From: Candidatus Endobugula sertula
GTDB lineage: Bacteria; Pseudomonadota; Gammaproteobacteria; Pseudomonadales; Cellvibrionaceae
Reading direction: 5' to 3'
Assembly (NCBI GenBank): GCA_001723645.1
Contig: MDLC01000006.1
Span: 28,702-92,701, forward strand
DNA: 64,000 nt
In this document: positions 42,275 through 51,392 of the stretch, piece by piece
How positions within the stretch are numbered: position 1 is the first letter of the stretch
Layout: the number at the start of each line of letters is the position of its first letter
Notes under the pieces: model-generated
The model's database searches: none
The model's input: the letters and a program-made list of their open reading frames with translations, nothing else
What the model was told of the DNA's origin: nothing
Made by a program: the position numbers and the translations under genes

Positions 42275-45200
42275 TGTTAACTTGTTATCACCAAAAGCAT
42301 CTTTCAATCTCAATATTAACTCATCCACAGGCTGAACTCGCCACTGATGACTTAAGAGCAATTTAGCTTTTGCATCGCTTCTTTCGTAATCAATCATCAC
42401 TTGGCAGCCTCCTTTATTGCTGTTTTCAGGTAGTCGATAATGGCTCAGAATGTCTTTAAGCTGCTGAATGCACCCAGAAATTAATTGTCGACTTTCCCAA
42501 TGAATATTAATACTTCGCAATTGTTCTTGACGTGCCTGCTCCAAAGGAATGATTTTATCCGCACGCATTTTTAGTCCACCATTATAATCGTCATGACTCA
42601 CCTGCCCTTCAACAACCAGCAAAGTCCCTTTAACCAACTTGTCTCGATATTCATGATAAGTATCTGTAAATACAGCCACCTCCATTCGTCCAGTTCTATC
42701 GTCCAAAGTAATAAATCCCATCGTATCTCCGCGCTTGGTTTTCATAATCCGCATAGCAATCACCAAACCCGCAATCTTGATAATGTTCTTATCGGCTACC
42801 AAATCTGAAATGCGCGCAGAGACGAAATGTTTCACTTCCTCTTCATACTCATCAATAGGATGACCCGTCAGGTATAAACCTAGAGTATCGTTTTCACCAT
42901 TCAATCTCTCTTTTACGGACCAGCGCCGCGTATTATGAAAGTTAAGATAAGGGGCTTCGTTATCTTTTCCCTGACCCGGTAGTGTATCTACAAATAAATC
43001 CACTATACCTGCGTTAGCATTAGCCTGTTGCTGTTCTGCTGTTTTTACAGCTTCCCCCAATGCAGCAAATAATATGGATCGAGTTTTATCGAGATCGCGG
43101 TTTCGATTATCTGCATCTGGGCCTATGGTATCGAAAGAGCCGCTGCGCACTAGTGCTTCAAGCGCACGTTTATTCACTTTACGTGCATCAATACGCGCAC
43201 AAAAATCAAATAAATCTGTAAAAGGGCCACTTTTTCTGGCTTCAATAATATTATCGACAGGTCCCTCTCCCAAACCTTTAATAGCACCCAAGCCATAAAT
43301 AATCTGATTGTCTTTATCAACGGTAAATCGAAAATCACTCTGATTCACATCAGGAGGTAATAGAGTTAGCTTCATTGAACGGCATTCTTCAATAAAGGTC
43401 ACTACTTTATCAGTTTTATCCATATCTGATGACATGGTGGCGGCCATAAACTGTGCTGGGTAGTGTGTCTTTAACCAAGCAGTCTGATAAGACACAACCG
43501 CATACGCTGCTGAATGCGATTTGTTAAATCCATACCCCGCAAATTTCTCCACCAAGTCAAAAATCTTAATCGCTAACTCGGGATCAATACCCTGATTCTT
43601 GGCGCCAGCCTCAAAAACAGCTCGCTGTTTAGCCATTTCTTCCGGTTTTTTCTTCCCCATCGCCCGACGTAACATATCAGCACCACCCAGCGTATAACCT
43701 GCCAGCTCCTGAGCAATCTGCATCACCTGTTCCTGGTATACAATGACGCCATAAGTCGGTTCAAGAATAGGTTTAAGCTTTTCATGTTGATATTTAGCGT
43801 CGGGGTAAGCCACTTCAGCACGTCCATGTTTACGGTTAATAAAATCATCCACCATACCTGATTGCAGAGGTCCAGGTCGGAATAAGGCAACTAATGCGGT
43901 TAAATCTTCGATATTGTCTGGTTGTAAACGCTTAATCAGATCTTTCATACCACGAGATTCCAACTGAAAAACAGCCGTTGTCTCTGCAGTTTTTAACATT
44001 TGGAACGTTACTTGATCATCCAAGGGAATAAACGCAATGTCCAGAAGTGCTTCATTAGCCTGTTTTCTCTGACGATTAACCATCTTAACCGCCCAATCGA
44101 TAATGGTCAGTGTTCTCAAGCCAAGAAAGTCAAATTTGACCAAACCTGCAGCTTCCACATCATTCTTATCGTATTGGGTGACCAAACCTTTTCCGGTTTC
44201 GTCACAAAATAAAGGGGAAAAGTCTATCAACTTCGTTGGAGAAATAACCACTCCCCCTGCATGCTTACCCACATTACGAGTAACCCCTTCTAAACGCATA
44301 GACATTTCCCAGATTTCCTGAGCATCTTCATCCTGTTCTAGGAACTCTCGCAACCCATCTTCTTGATCAAATGCTTTTTGCAAAGTCATCCCCACATCCA
44401 TTGGGATCAATTTGGACAATTTATCCGCTAGACCATAGGATTTACCCTGTACCCTCGCGACATCACGTACTACGGCTTTTGCCGCCATAGTACCAAAGGT
44501 AATAATCTGCGATACCGCATCACGACCATACGTTTCTGCGACATAATTAATCACCTGATCCCGCTTATCCATACAAAAATCAATATCGAAATCTGGCATA
44601 GATACACGCTCAGGATTAAGAAAACGTTCAAACAGAAGGTCGTATTCCAAAGGGTCTAGATCAGTAATCTTCTGTGCATAAGCGACTAGTGAACCCGCCC
44701 CAGATCCACGTCCTGGCCCTACTGGAATATCATGATCTTTTGCCCATTGAATAAAATCCATCACGATCAAAAAATAACCAGGAAATCCCATCTGCATAAT
44801 GATATCTAGCTCAAAACGCAGGCGCTCCATATAAGGTTGTTTGCGCTTTTTATAATCTGGTGCACTCGCATCAAGAATAGCTAATAAACGCTCTTCCATC
44901 CCCTCATAGGAAACCTTCTGAAAAAACACATTGGTCTCCAACATTTGCGTATATTCCGGAGTATCTGTTCGACCAGACCATTTACCTTCCATGGCTTGCC
45001 GAGCACGCTCCGATAGATTCTCATAAGGTATATATTGCTTAAAAAACGGATCATTAATGAAGTCCTCTGGAATAGGATAGTCGGGTAAATAATAATGACC
45101 CAATTCAATATCAACCGTACAACGTTTGGCAATTTCAACCGTATTGGCCAACGCTTGTGGAATATCACTAAATAATTCCCTCATTTCTTCTGGTGAACGC

Positions 45201-45916
45201 AGATATTGCTGTTCACTATAGCGTCGTTCACGACGGGGGTCATCCAGCGTTCGTCCTTCTCCGATACAAACACGGGACTCATGAGCCTCAAAATCGTCAG
45301 CGGTCAAAAACCGAACATCGTTAGTTGCCACTACCGGAATTTTTTGCTCTGCCGCCAAAGACACGGCTGAATGCAGATACTCCTCCTCATTTTCTCTGCC
45401 AGTACGTTGCAATTCCATATAAAAACGGCTAGGAAAATCCTGTTGCCACTGGCGCAAATAACGTCTGGCTTCATCCTGGTGATTAGAAAGCAACGCTATA
45501 CCAATATCACCATGCTGACCACCAGACAGTGCAATAATCCCCTCGCTATGCTCGCTGATCCAACGGCGTTGAACAAATGGTTCCCCCTGATACTGGCCTT
45601 CCTGAAAAGCTCGCGAAATCAATACAATAATATTACGGTAACCTGTATGATTCATAGCCAACAGACTAATCAGTGTAGGCTTATCTTCATCAGTCGCTCC
45701 GCGAACCCAAAAATCAGCACCCACGATGGGCTTTATACCAGCACCCTGCGCAGCAGTATAAAACTTAATCAAACCGTAAAAATTGCAAAGATCCGTTACC
45801 GCAATGGCTGGCATCCCTTGCTCAGCAACCCGATTTATTAATGGTTTTATACGCACGGTGCTATCAACTAAAGAAAATTCTGTATGCAAACGAAGATGGA
45901 CAAAAGAGGTAGACAT
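42257..45916 (-). CDS. dnaE: DNA polymerase III alpha subunit DnaE
   Basis: A 1219-residue replicative polymerase. N-terminal PHP domain (FVHLRLHTEFSLVDSTVRI); catalytic palm with GPGRGSGAGSLVAYA and PDFDIDFCMDKRD (about 440, the first two Asp); KFDFLGLRTLT with the third Asp; the HhH and OB regions further down (NIIKIAGLVIAMRIMKTKRGD). Somewhat longer than E. coli (1160). The ATG at 45916 gives the standard MSTSFVHLRLHTEFS start; an upstream TTG is not used. Converges on slt with an 18-base overlap. Usual neighbours (accA, rnhB) are not in the window. Confidence 0.97.
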   Translation of the reverse strand: MSTSFVHLRLHTEFSLVDSTVRIKPLINRVAEQGMPAIAVTDLCNFYGLIKFYTAAQGAGIKPIVGADFWVRGATDEDKPTLISLLAMNHTGYRNIIVLISRAFQEGQYQGEPFVQRRWISEHSEGIIALSGGQHGDIGIALLSNHQDEARRYLRQWQQDFPSRFYMELQRTGRENEEEYLHSAVSLAAEQKIPVVATNDVRFLTADDFEAHESRVCIGEGRTLDDPRRERRYSEQQYLRSPEEMRELFSDIPQALANTVEIAKRCTVDIELGHYYLPDYPIPEDFINDPFFKQYIPYENLSERARQAMEGKWSGRTDTPEYTQMLETNVFFQKVSYEGMEERLLAILDASAPDYKKRKQPYMERLRFELDIIMQMGFPGYFLIVMDFIQWAKDHDIPVGPGRGSGAGSLVAYAQKITDLDPLEYDLLFERFLNPERVSMPDFDIDFCMDKRDQVINYVAETYGRDAVSQIITFGTMAAKAVVRDVARVQGKSYGLADKLSKLIPMDVGMTLQKAFDQEDGLREFLEQDEDAQEIWEMSMRLEGVTRNVGKHAGGVVISPTKLIDFSPLFCDETGKGLVTQYDKNDVEAAGLVKFDFLGLRTLTIIDWAVKMVNRQRKQANEALLDIAFIPLDDQVTFQMLKTAETTAVFQLESRGMKDLIKRLQPDNIEDLTALVALFRPGPLQSGMVDDFINRKHGRAEVAYPDAKYQHEKLKPILEPTYGVIVYQEQVMQIAQELAGYTLGGADMLRRAMGKKKPEEMAKQRAVFEAGAKNQGIDPELAIKIFDLVEKFAGYGFNKSHSAAYAVVSYQTAWLKTHYPAQFMAATMSSDMDKTDKVVTFIEECRSMKLTLLPPDVNQSDFRFTVDKDNQIIYGLGAIKGLGEGPVDNIIEARKSGPFTDLFDFCARIDARKVNKRALEALVRSGSFDTIGPDADNRNRDLDKTRSILFAALGEAVKTAEQQQANANAGIVDLFVDTLPGQGKDNEAPYLNFHNTRRWSVKERLNGENDTLGLYLTGHPIDEYEEEVKHFVSARISDLVADKNIIKIAGLVIAMRIMKTKRGDTMGFITLDDRTGRMEVAVFTDTYHEYRDKLVKGTLLVVEGQVSHDDYNGGLKMRADKIIPLEQARQEQLRSINIHWESRQLISGCIQQLKDILSHYRLPENSNKGGCQVMIDYERSDAKAKLLLSHQWRVQPVDELILRLKDAFGDNKLTLGYES

Positions 45917-46977
45917 AAAGCGTATTTTCCAATCCAAAAATGAGCTTGACGGGGAAGTCTATCAAGCCCTTGATAGTAGTGATAGATGCCATCATAACAA
46001 ATTAAACGCTTTTTAATAATGAAGGATACTTTATTATATTAAGGGAAATATAACGTTGATTTTCTCCAAATATCATACCGTTTGATAGGGAAAACTGTTT
46101 TGTGGCACCACTGGATTTTGCTGTTTTTACGTACAAAAAGCTATATGAAAGGGGAAAAATTCTTTACCCCTCACTATGACAGGTTGAGACGAGATTAAGA
46201 ATCCCAATCACTGGATAAACTTAAAGGTTTTGGTATTTTTAGCATGAACCACATCCTCTAGTCTATCAAACGACTGACCAAGAAAGGGAATGAGCAGATA
46301 TGATATCCGGTACCATCGTCGTTAGATAGCAGACTGTTCGACTTTTTCGATTGCCAAAGCCCATACGTGCTCATACACGAAACATCAGGTAAAGAAACCA
46401 TAGCAAAAAAACAATAATGCGGTACAAGGGTCCACCGCTCACCGATTTTAAATTTTGACGGCACGCCACACAACAACGGCACCGCATCATTCAGGTATAG
46501 CCAAATCAATATAATTTGGTATATTTAGGCACCTATAAACGTTGTTTTCCCCCAAGATAAGCACATCGTTGGCATCGTTTTACGGTAAACAACCTAATTT
46601 TTAGAGGCATTCTATGGGTAATATGGGGGTAAATAGGCCGATAAAATTTTCACTATAGTGAAAATTTATTATATTTTAACGCAATGTTTAGTTGACGTAT
46701 AGTTCTAAAAACGTAATGATTAGCAAAGACAGTTTTTGGCAATCACAACGGACCGTTAAATTTCAAGCTATAGAGTTAACAACAAAAACTAGTCATGTAT
46801 AGATAAAAATAAAAAAGTTCCATGCTACTTATCTAGTGAAAATTTATTTTGCGATAGTGTTAATTTAAGTGACTTTAAAATCATTAAAATAAAAGCAGTA
46901 AACATAAAACAACAAATAAGAAAGCGTTAGTAATACGTTTACAAACTTACAATAACAAACCTAACGGAGAATATCCT
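45917..46977. other. 1-kb intergenic region, AT-rich, upstream of aapJ
   Basis: No convincing gene. An 83-codon frame on the minus strand (46258-46509, TTG start) has no Shine-Dalgarno and no family I recognise; part of the region may be decayed coding sequence. The 3' part (46600-46977) is very AT-rich and holds a perfect palindrome, a repeat of its half-site, and a possible weak promoter (TTGACG at 46692, AATGAT 17 bases later). Confidence 0.45.
46644..46667. promoter_or_regulatory. 24-bp perfect palindrome, candidate operator for the aap operon
   Basis: A perfect palindrome with half-site TAGTGAAAATTT: arms 46644-46655 and 46656-46667. The right half plus three further bases (TAGTGAAAATTTATT) is repeated at 46834-46848, nearer the aapJ start at 46978. 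This fits a dimeric repressor or activator site with an auxiliary half-site. Which regulator is unknown. Confidence 0.5.
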
Positions 46978-47991
46978 ATGAAAAAACTCAGCTCTATCAT
47001 TGCGGGTGGCCTAGCCATTGGTTTAACTATTAGCGCACAAGCAGGCACTTTAGAAGATGTTAAAAAACGTGGCACTCTATCTTGTGGTGTCAGTACTGGT
47101 TTAGCCGGCTTCTCACAAAAAGATGAAAAAGGCGTTTGGAGCGGTTTGGATGTTGACGTATGCCGAAGTGTTGCTGCAGCCGTTCTGGGCGATGCTAGCA
47201 AAGTACAGTACAAACCCTTAACAGCTAAAGAGCGTTTTACCGCGCTACAATCTGGTGAAATCGACATTTTATCACGTAATACAACATGGACGCACACCCG
47301 GGATACATCACTGGGTTTAAATTTCGCTGGTGTCATATACTATGATGGCACCGGTTTTATGGTGAGTAAAAAACTAGGGGTTAAATCAGCTACAGAACTA
47401 GATGGTGCAAATGCCTGTATTCAGGCAGGTACATCTACTGAGTTAGCGATTGCGGATTATTTCCGTGAAAACAAAATGAACTATAAAGCCGTGACTTTCG
47501 ACACATCAGACCAAACCCGTACAGGTTTTGAGTCAGGCCGATGTGACTTTCTGGTATCAGACCAATCCCAACTTTACGCACTACGCATTGGTCTTAAAGA
47601 CCCTTCAGCAGCCGTCGTACTTCCCGAAGTAATTTCCAAAGAACCTCTAGGTCCTGTGGTACGTCAAAATGATGATGTTTGGTTTAACATTGTTAAGTGG
47701 GTCGTTAACGCATCCATTGAAGGTGAATTCCAAAACGTTACATCAGCTAACGCTAAGGATCTGCGTAAAAATGGCAACCCAGGCCAAAAACGCCTATTAG
47801 GTTCTGAAGGTGATCTCGGTGAAAAGCTGGGTTTATCTGCTGATTGGGCTTATCAAGCCATTACTCAAGTCGGTAACTATTCTGAATCCTTCGAACGTAA
47901 TGTAGGGCAGGATTCTCCATTGAAAATTTCTCGCGGCTTAAATGCACAATGGAATAAAGGCGGTATTTTATATTCTCCAGCTATGCGCTAA
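46978..47991 (+). CDS. aapJ: General L-amino acid ABC transporter, periplasmic binding protein AapJ
   Basis: A 337-residue solute-binding protein with a signal peptide (cleavage after SAQA about 22). The mature start is GTLEDVKKRGTLSCGVSTGL, followed by GFSQKDEKGVWSGLDVDVCR, SRNTTWTHTRD and the ANACIQAGTSTE region, all typical of AapJ/BztA. It captures a broad range of L-amino acids. AACGGAG lies before the ATG. First gene of aapJQMP; a hairpin after it probably makes it more abundant than the permeases. Confidence 0.95.
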   Translation: MKKLSSIIAGGLAIGLTISAQAGTLEDVKKRGTLSCGVSTGLAGFSQKDEKGVWSGLDVDVCRSVAAAVLGDASKVQYKPLTAKERFTALQSGEIDILSRNTTWTHTRDTSLGLNFAGVIYYDGTGFMVSKKLGVKSATELDGANACIQAGTSTELAIADYFRENKMNYKAVTFDTSDQTRTGFESGRCDFLVSDQSQLYALRIGLKDPSAAVVLPEVISKEPLGPVVRQNDDVWFNIVKWVVNASIEGEFQNVTSANAKDLRKNGNPGQKRLLGSEGDLGEKLGLSADWAYQAITQVGNYSESFERNVGQDSPLKISRGLNAQWNKGGILYSPAMR

Positions 47992-48002
47992 AAAGCAGTA
48001 TG

Positions 48003-48036
48003 AAAGGGGAGTGAGTTAACCACTCCCCCCTTTTTT
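48003..48036 (+). terminator. Hairpin with T run between aapJ and aapQ (partial terminator)
   Basis: AAAGGGGAGTG, a 7-base loop (AGTTAAC), then CACTCCCCCCTTTTTT: an eight-base GC-rich stem (48006-48013 with 48021-48028) followed by six T. This is a classical intrinsic terminator placed between binding protein and permease genes, where partial readthrough sets stoichiometry. Confidence 0.88.
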
Positions 48037-48075
48037 ACCTTTCTAATCATCTTTAATATTAAATGCAGAAAGTTT

Positions 48076-49290
48076 ATGTTTTATCAAAAGACCATCGAAC
48101 AAATAAAAACTGATACACGTCCTAGTAGCGCAGGCGCCAAAGCATTCTATAACAACCCGAAATATCGAGGCTGGATTTATCAATCACTACTATTGATTTT
48201 TTTAATCGCTTTTTTCTACAGTATCATTAGTAATACATTAAGCAATATGGCTGCGCAAGGCATTAAAAGTGGCTTTGGATTCATGACCACTTCAGCAGGC
48301 TTTGATGTGCTGATGTCTCTCATTCCCTTCGAAACAACGGACAGCTATACCAAAGTATTTATTATCGGAATATTAAATACTATTCTAGTATCCATTATCG
48401 GGGTTATATGTTCGACAATGTTAGGATTTATTTTTGGTATTGCCTATTTTTCAAGAAACTGGCTAATTAAAAAGATTTCGATTATTTATGTAGAAACTTT
48501 CCGTAATATTCCTGTTATTTTACAAGTACTTTTCTGGTATACAGCAGTGCTGACTACCTTGCCTAGTACCAGAGACAGCCTCAGTATAGGAGAAGCGTTT
48601 TTTCTGAATATCCGTGGCTTATATATTCCACGGCTCATTGATGAACCAAAATCATTTGTCGTTTACATCGCCATTGTTATCGCCATCGTTGCTATCTTTT
48701 TTCTAAGGCGCTGGGCTCGTAAACGTCAGGACTTAACTGGAGAGCAATTTCCACTCATTTGGAGTAGTCTGGGAATTTTATTGGGTCTTCCGCTGCTCGC
48801 GTTATTCATTGCTGGTGTTCCTTTTCATTTTGAATATCCTGAGCTTAAAGGCTTTAACTTCCAGGGCGGAATTAATGTCATTCCTGAACTCATGGCCTTG
48901 GCAATTGCTATGTCTATATACACAGGCGCGTTTATTGCTGAGGCAGTTAGAGCCGGCATACAGTCAGTACCTCATGGACAAACCGAGGCAGCAAGAAGTA
49001 TCGGTTTAAAAGAAAGGAAGATCATGTCATTGATCATCGTCCCGCAAGCCATGCGCGTTATTACCCCTATGCTCAATAGTGAATACCAAAGCCTGGTAAA
49101 AAATACTACTATTGCTACTGCTATTGGCTATCCTGAATTATTTACTGTTTTCGCAGGTTCGGCTCTCAATCAAGTCGGGCAAGCTATCGAAATGATGTTT
49201 ATGAGCTTAGCCATTTACTTTGCGTTAAATATGATGATCTCCTTTATTATGAATCAGTTTAATAAACGTGTAGCAATAACGACTCGCTAG
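48076..49290 (+). CDS. aapQ: Amino acid ABC transporter permease AapQ
   Basis: A 404-residue inner membrane permease with about eight hydrophobic helices. The first is at about 35-53 (LLLIFLIAFFYSIISN). The EAA loop GQTEAARSIGLKERKIMSLIIVPQAMRVI, which contacts the ATPase, is near residue 305-335. The long N-terminal half with an extra loop is typical of AapQ as against simple HisQ. Pairs with AapM. Confidence 0.93.
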   Translation: MFYQKTIEQIKTDTRPSSAGAKAFYNNPKYRGWIYQSLLLIFLIAFFYSIISNTLSNMAAQGIKSGFGFMTTSAGFDVLMSLIPFETTDSYTKVFIIGILNTILVSIIGVICSTMLGFIFGIAYFSRNWLIKKISIIYVETFRNIPVILQVLFWYTAVLTTLPSTRDSLSIGEAFFLNIRGLYIPRLIDEPKSFVVYIAIVIAIVAIFFLRRWARKRQDLTGEQFPLIWSSLGILLGLPLLALFIAGVPFHFEYPELKGFNFQGGINVIPELMALAIAMSIYTGAFIAEAVRAGIQSVPHGQTEAARSIGLKERKIMSLIIVPQAMRVITPMLNSEYQSLVKNTTIATAIGYPELFTVFAGSALNQVGQAIEMMFMSLAIYFALNMMISFIMNQFNKRVAITTR

Positions 49291-49299
49291 GGGAATACG

Positions 49300-50406
49300 A
49301 TGCCAATTAAAGAATTTAAACCTTTACCCGCACAGCCAGCCCCTGTCTCCACCACAGGACCTATTGCATGGCTTAAAAATAACTTATTTTCATCACCATT
49401 TAATATAGTAGCTACATTGTTGATTCTGTCAGGACTCTTTCTTATTTTACCTGGCTTAATTGATTGGCTATTTATTTCAGCCAACTGGACAGGTACTACT
49501 CAAGACGCTTGTGTTGATGATGGCGCCTGTTGGGTATTTATCCGTGCTTGGTCTCAGCAGATATTCTATGGTAGCTATCCTAGTGGTGAACTCTGGCGAG
49601 TTAATTTATGCTTGTTCTTACTCGCCGTTGTTATCTACTTATCATTTATATTACCCATCAATTTACGTAACAAAGTGGCTATTCCTGCTTTCTTAGCTTT
49701 ACCTTTTGTCTGTTTATTATTTTTGGATGGCAGGTATCTGGGACTGGAATACGTTAATACAGATTATTGGGGTGGTTTTTCACTGAACATTTTACTGGCC
49801 GCAGCCAGTATTATTATCGCTTTCCCCTTCGGCTTTTTATGGGCCTTAGGACGCCGTTCCAATCTGCCTTTTGCACAATCAGTGAGTGTCATCTGTATTG
49901 AGTTTTTTCGTGGCACCCCTGTTCTAGCCCTATTCTTTATGGGTTCTGTCATGCTGCCCTTGTTCTTTCCCGAAGGTGTAACTGTCGACAAATTATTACG
50001 GGTGTGGATTATTCTTATTCTATTTATGTCAGCCTATATGGCTGAGGTATTCCGTAGTGGCTTTCAGGCAATACCTAATGGACAGTATGAAGCTGCAGAC
50101 TCTATCGGCTTGGGTTATTGGCAAAAAACTTTTTTTATTATTTTTCCACAGGTAATTAAAGTATCTATGCCAAATATTTTAGCAACTTTTATTATGGTAT
50201 TTAAAAATACCGTATTTTTGCTGGTTATTGCCGTACCCGAAATACTACAGGTTATTTTAGGCGCTTTAACTAACTCCAAATGGCTAGGGGGACATGCTAC
50301 TGAAGGCTTTCTATTTGTTGCATTGGTTTTCTGGGCTTGTTGCTACAGCATGTCGATGCTCAGCACATCCATTGAAAAGAAATTAGATACCAGCCATAAA
50401 CATTAA
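49300..50406 (+). CDS. aapM: Amino acid ABC transporter permease AapM
   Basis: A 368-residue inner membrane permease. Multiple hydrophobic helices, FFRGTPVLALFFMG, and the EAA loop GQYEAADSIGLGYWQKTFFIIFPQVIK. It starts nine bases after aapQ with AGGGGA as Shine-Dalgarno. Forms the channel with AapQ, powered by AapP 12 bases downstream. Confidence 0.93.
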   Translation: MPIKEFKPLPAQPAPVSTTGPIAWLKNNLFSSPFNIVATLLILSGLFLILPGLIDWLFISANWTGTTQDACVDDGACWVFIRAWSQQIFYGSYPSGELWRVNLCLFLLAVVIYLSFILPINLRNKVAIPAFLALPFVCLLFLDGRYLGLEYVNTDYWGGFSLNILLAAASIIIAFPFGFLWALGRRSNLPFAQSVSVICIEFFRGTPVLALFFMGSVMLPLFFPEGVTVDKLLRVWIILILFMSAYMAEVFRSGFQAIPNGQYEAADSIGLGYWQKTFFIIFPQVIKVSMPNILATFIMVFKNTVFLLVIAVPEILQVILGALTNSKWLGGHATEGFLFVALVFWACCYSMSMLSTSIEKKLDTSHKH

Positions 50407-50418
50407 AAAGAGGTTATC

Positions 50419-51192
50419 ATGAATACAGACCATCAAGCATCCATACATAACATGAACGAAGACATTATTGTTATTAAAAATCTCAACAAATGGTATGGTA
50501 ATTTTCATGTACTAAGAGATATTAACCTTACTGTTAAAAAAGGCGAACGCATTGTTATCTGTGGACCTTCAGGTTCTGGTAAGTCTACTACCATTCGCTG
50601 TATTAATCGTCTAGAGGAGTTTCAACGTGGCTCATTAACAGTGAATGGCGTTGAAATGATTGATGATGTAAAAAATATTGAAGCCATTCGTAAAGAAGTC
50701 GGCATGGTATTCCAACATTTCAATCTATTTCCTCACCTCACTATTTTAGAGAACCTCACACTCGGACCCATTTGGGTACAAAAGAAGCCCAAAGAAGAAG
50801 CCAAAGCAATTGCCATGAAGTATCTTGAGCGAGTAAAGATTCCTGATCAGGCAAATAAGTTTCCAGGACAACTATCTGGTGGACAGCAACAACGTGTAGC
50901 CATTGCCCGCTCACTTTGTATGTCGCCTGAAATCATGTTGTTCGACGAACCGACTTCTGCACTAGACCCGGAAATGATTAAAGAGGTATTGGACGTCATG
51001 GTTGAACTTGCTGATGAGGGTATGACCATGTTGTGTGTAACTCACGAAATGGGCTTTGCCAAAACAGTCGCTGACCGGGTTATCTTTATGGATGGTGGTG
51101 AGATTGTTGAACAAAATACACCCGATACCTTCTTTGATCATCCAGAGACTGATCGTTTACAATTATTCTTAAGTCAGATATTGCAGCATTAG
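50419..51192 (+). CDS. aapP: Amino acid ABC transporter ATP-binding protein AapP
   Basis: A 257-residue ATPase of the polar amino acid family (HisP/GlnQ). Walker [10 protein letters not shown] (49-57); signature [15 protein letters not shown]; Walker [14 protein letters not shown]; switch His in [24 protein letters not shown] is the usual opening. Last gene of the operon, followed by an inverted repeat. Confidence 0.96.
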   Translation: MNTDHQASIHNMNEDIIVIKNLNKWYGNFHVLRDINLTVKKGERIVICGPSGSGKSTTIRCINRLEEFQRGSLTVNGVEMIDDVKNIEAIRKEVGMVFQHFNLFPHLTILENLTLGPIWVQKKPKEEAKAIAMKYLERVKIPDQANKFPGQLSGGQQQRVAIARSLCMSPEIMLFDEPTSALDPEMIKEVLDVMVELADEGMTMLCVTHEMGFAKTVADRVIFMDGGEIVEQNTPDTFFDHPETDRLQLFLSQILQH

Positions 51193-51216
51193 TTAAAAAC
51201 TGATTCATCTCGATAG

Positions 51217-51255
51217 TGATAAGGAGTCACTATTAATATAATATACTCCTTATCA
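51217..51255 (+). terminator. Inverted repeat after aapP
   Basis: TGATAAGGAGT (51217-51227) pairs perfectly with ACTCCTTATCA (51245-51255), an 11-base stem with a 17-base loop, 24 bases after the aapP stop. No T run follows directly, so the end may be Rho-assisted or the hairpin may protect the mRNA end. Confidence 0.55.
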
Positions 51256-51392
51256 GTTGATCCTTTTCATTTTGGGTTCTGTTAAAACTGATCCAACATA
51301 GATCTCTGGAAGAACTACATGAGTGTTTTTCTTAACTTGCCATGAAAATTTCACCCATTACCTGAACTTTATATGGAATGAGAAAATAACTC

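Noticed and set aside
46258..46509. Minus-strand 83-codon frame in the intergenic region before aapJ
   Set aside because: TTG start, no Shine-Dalgarno, unknown composition. It could be decayed coding DNA but I cannot support a gene.
46978..47336. Minus-strand 129-codon frame within aapJ
   Set aside because: Shadow of aapJ, which has signal peptide, ribosome site and clear family motifs.
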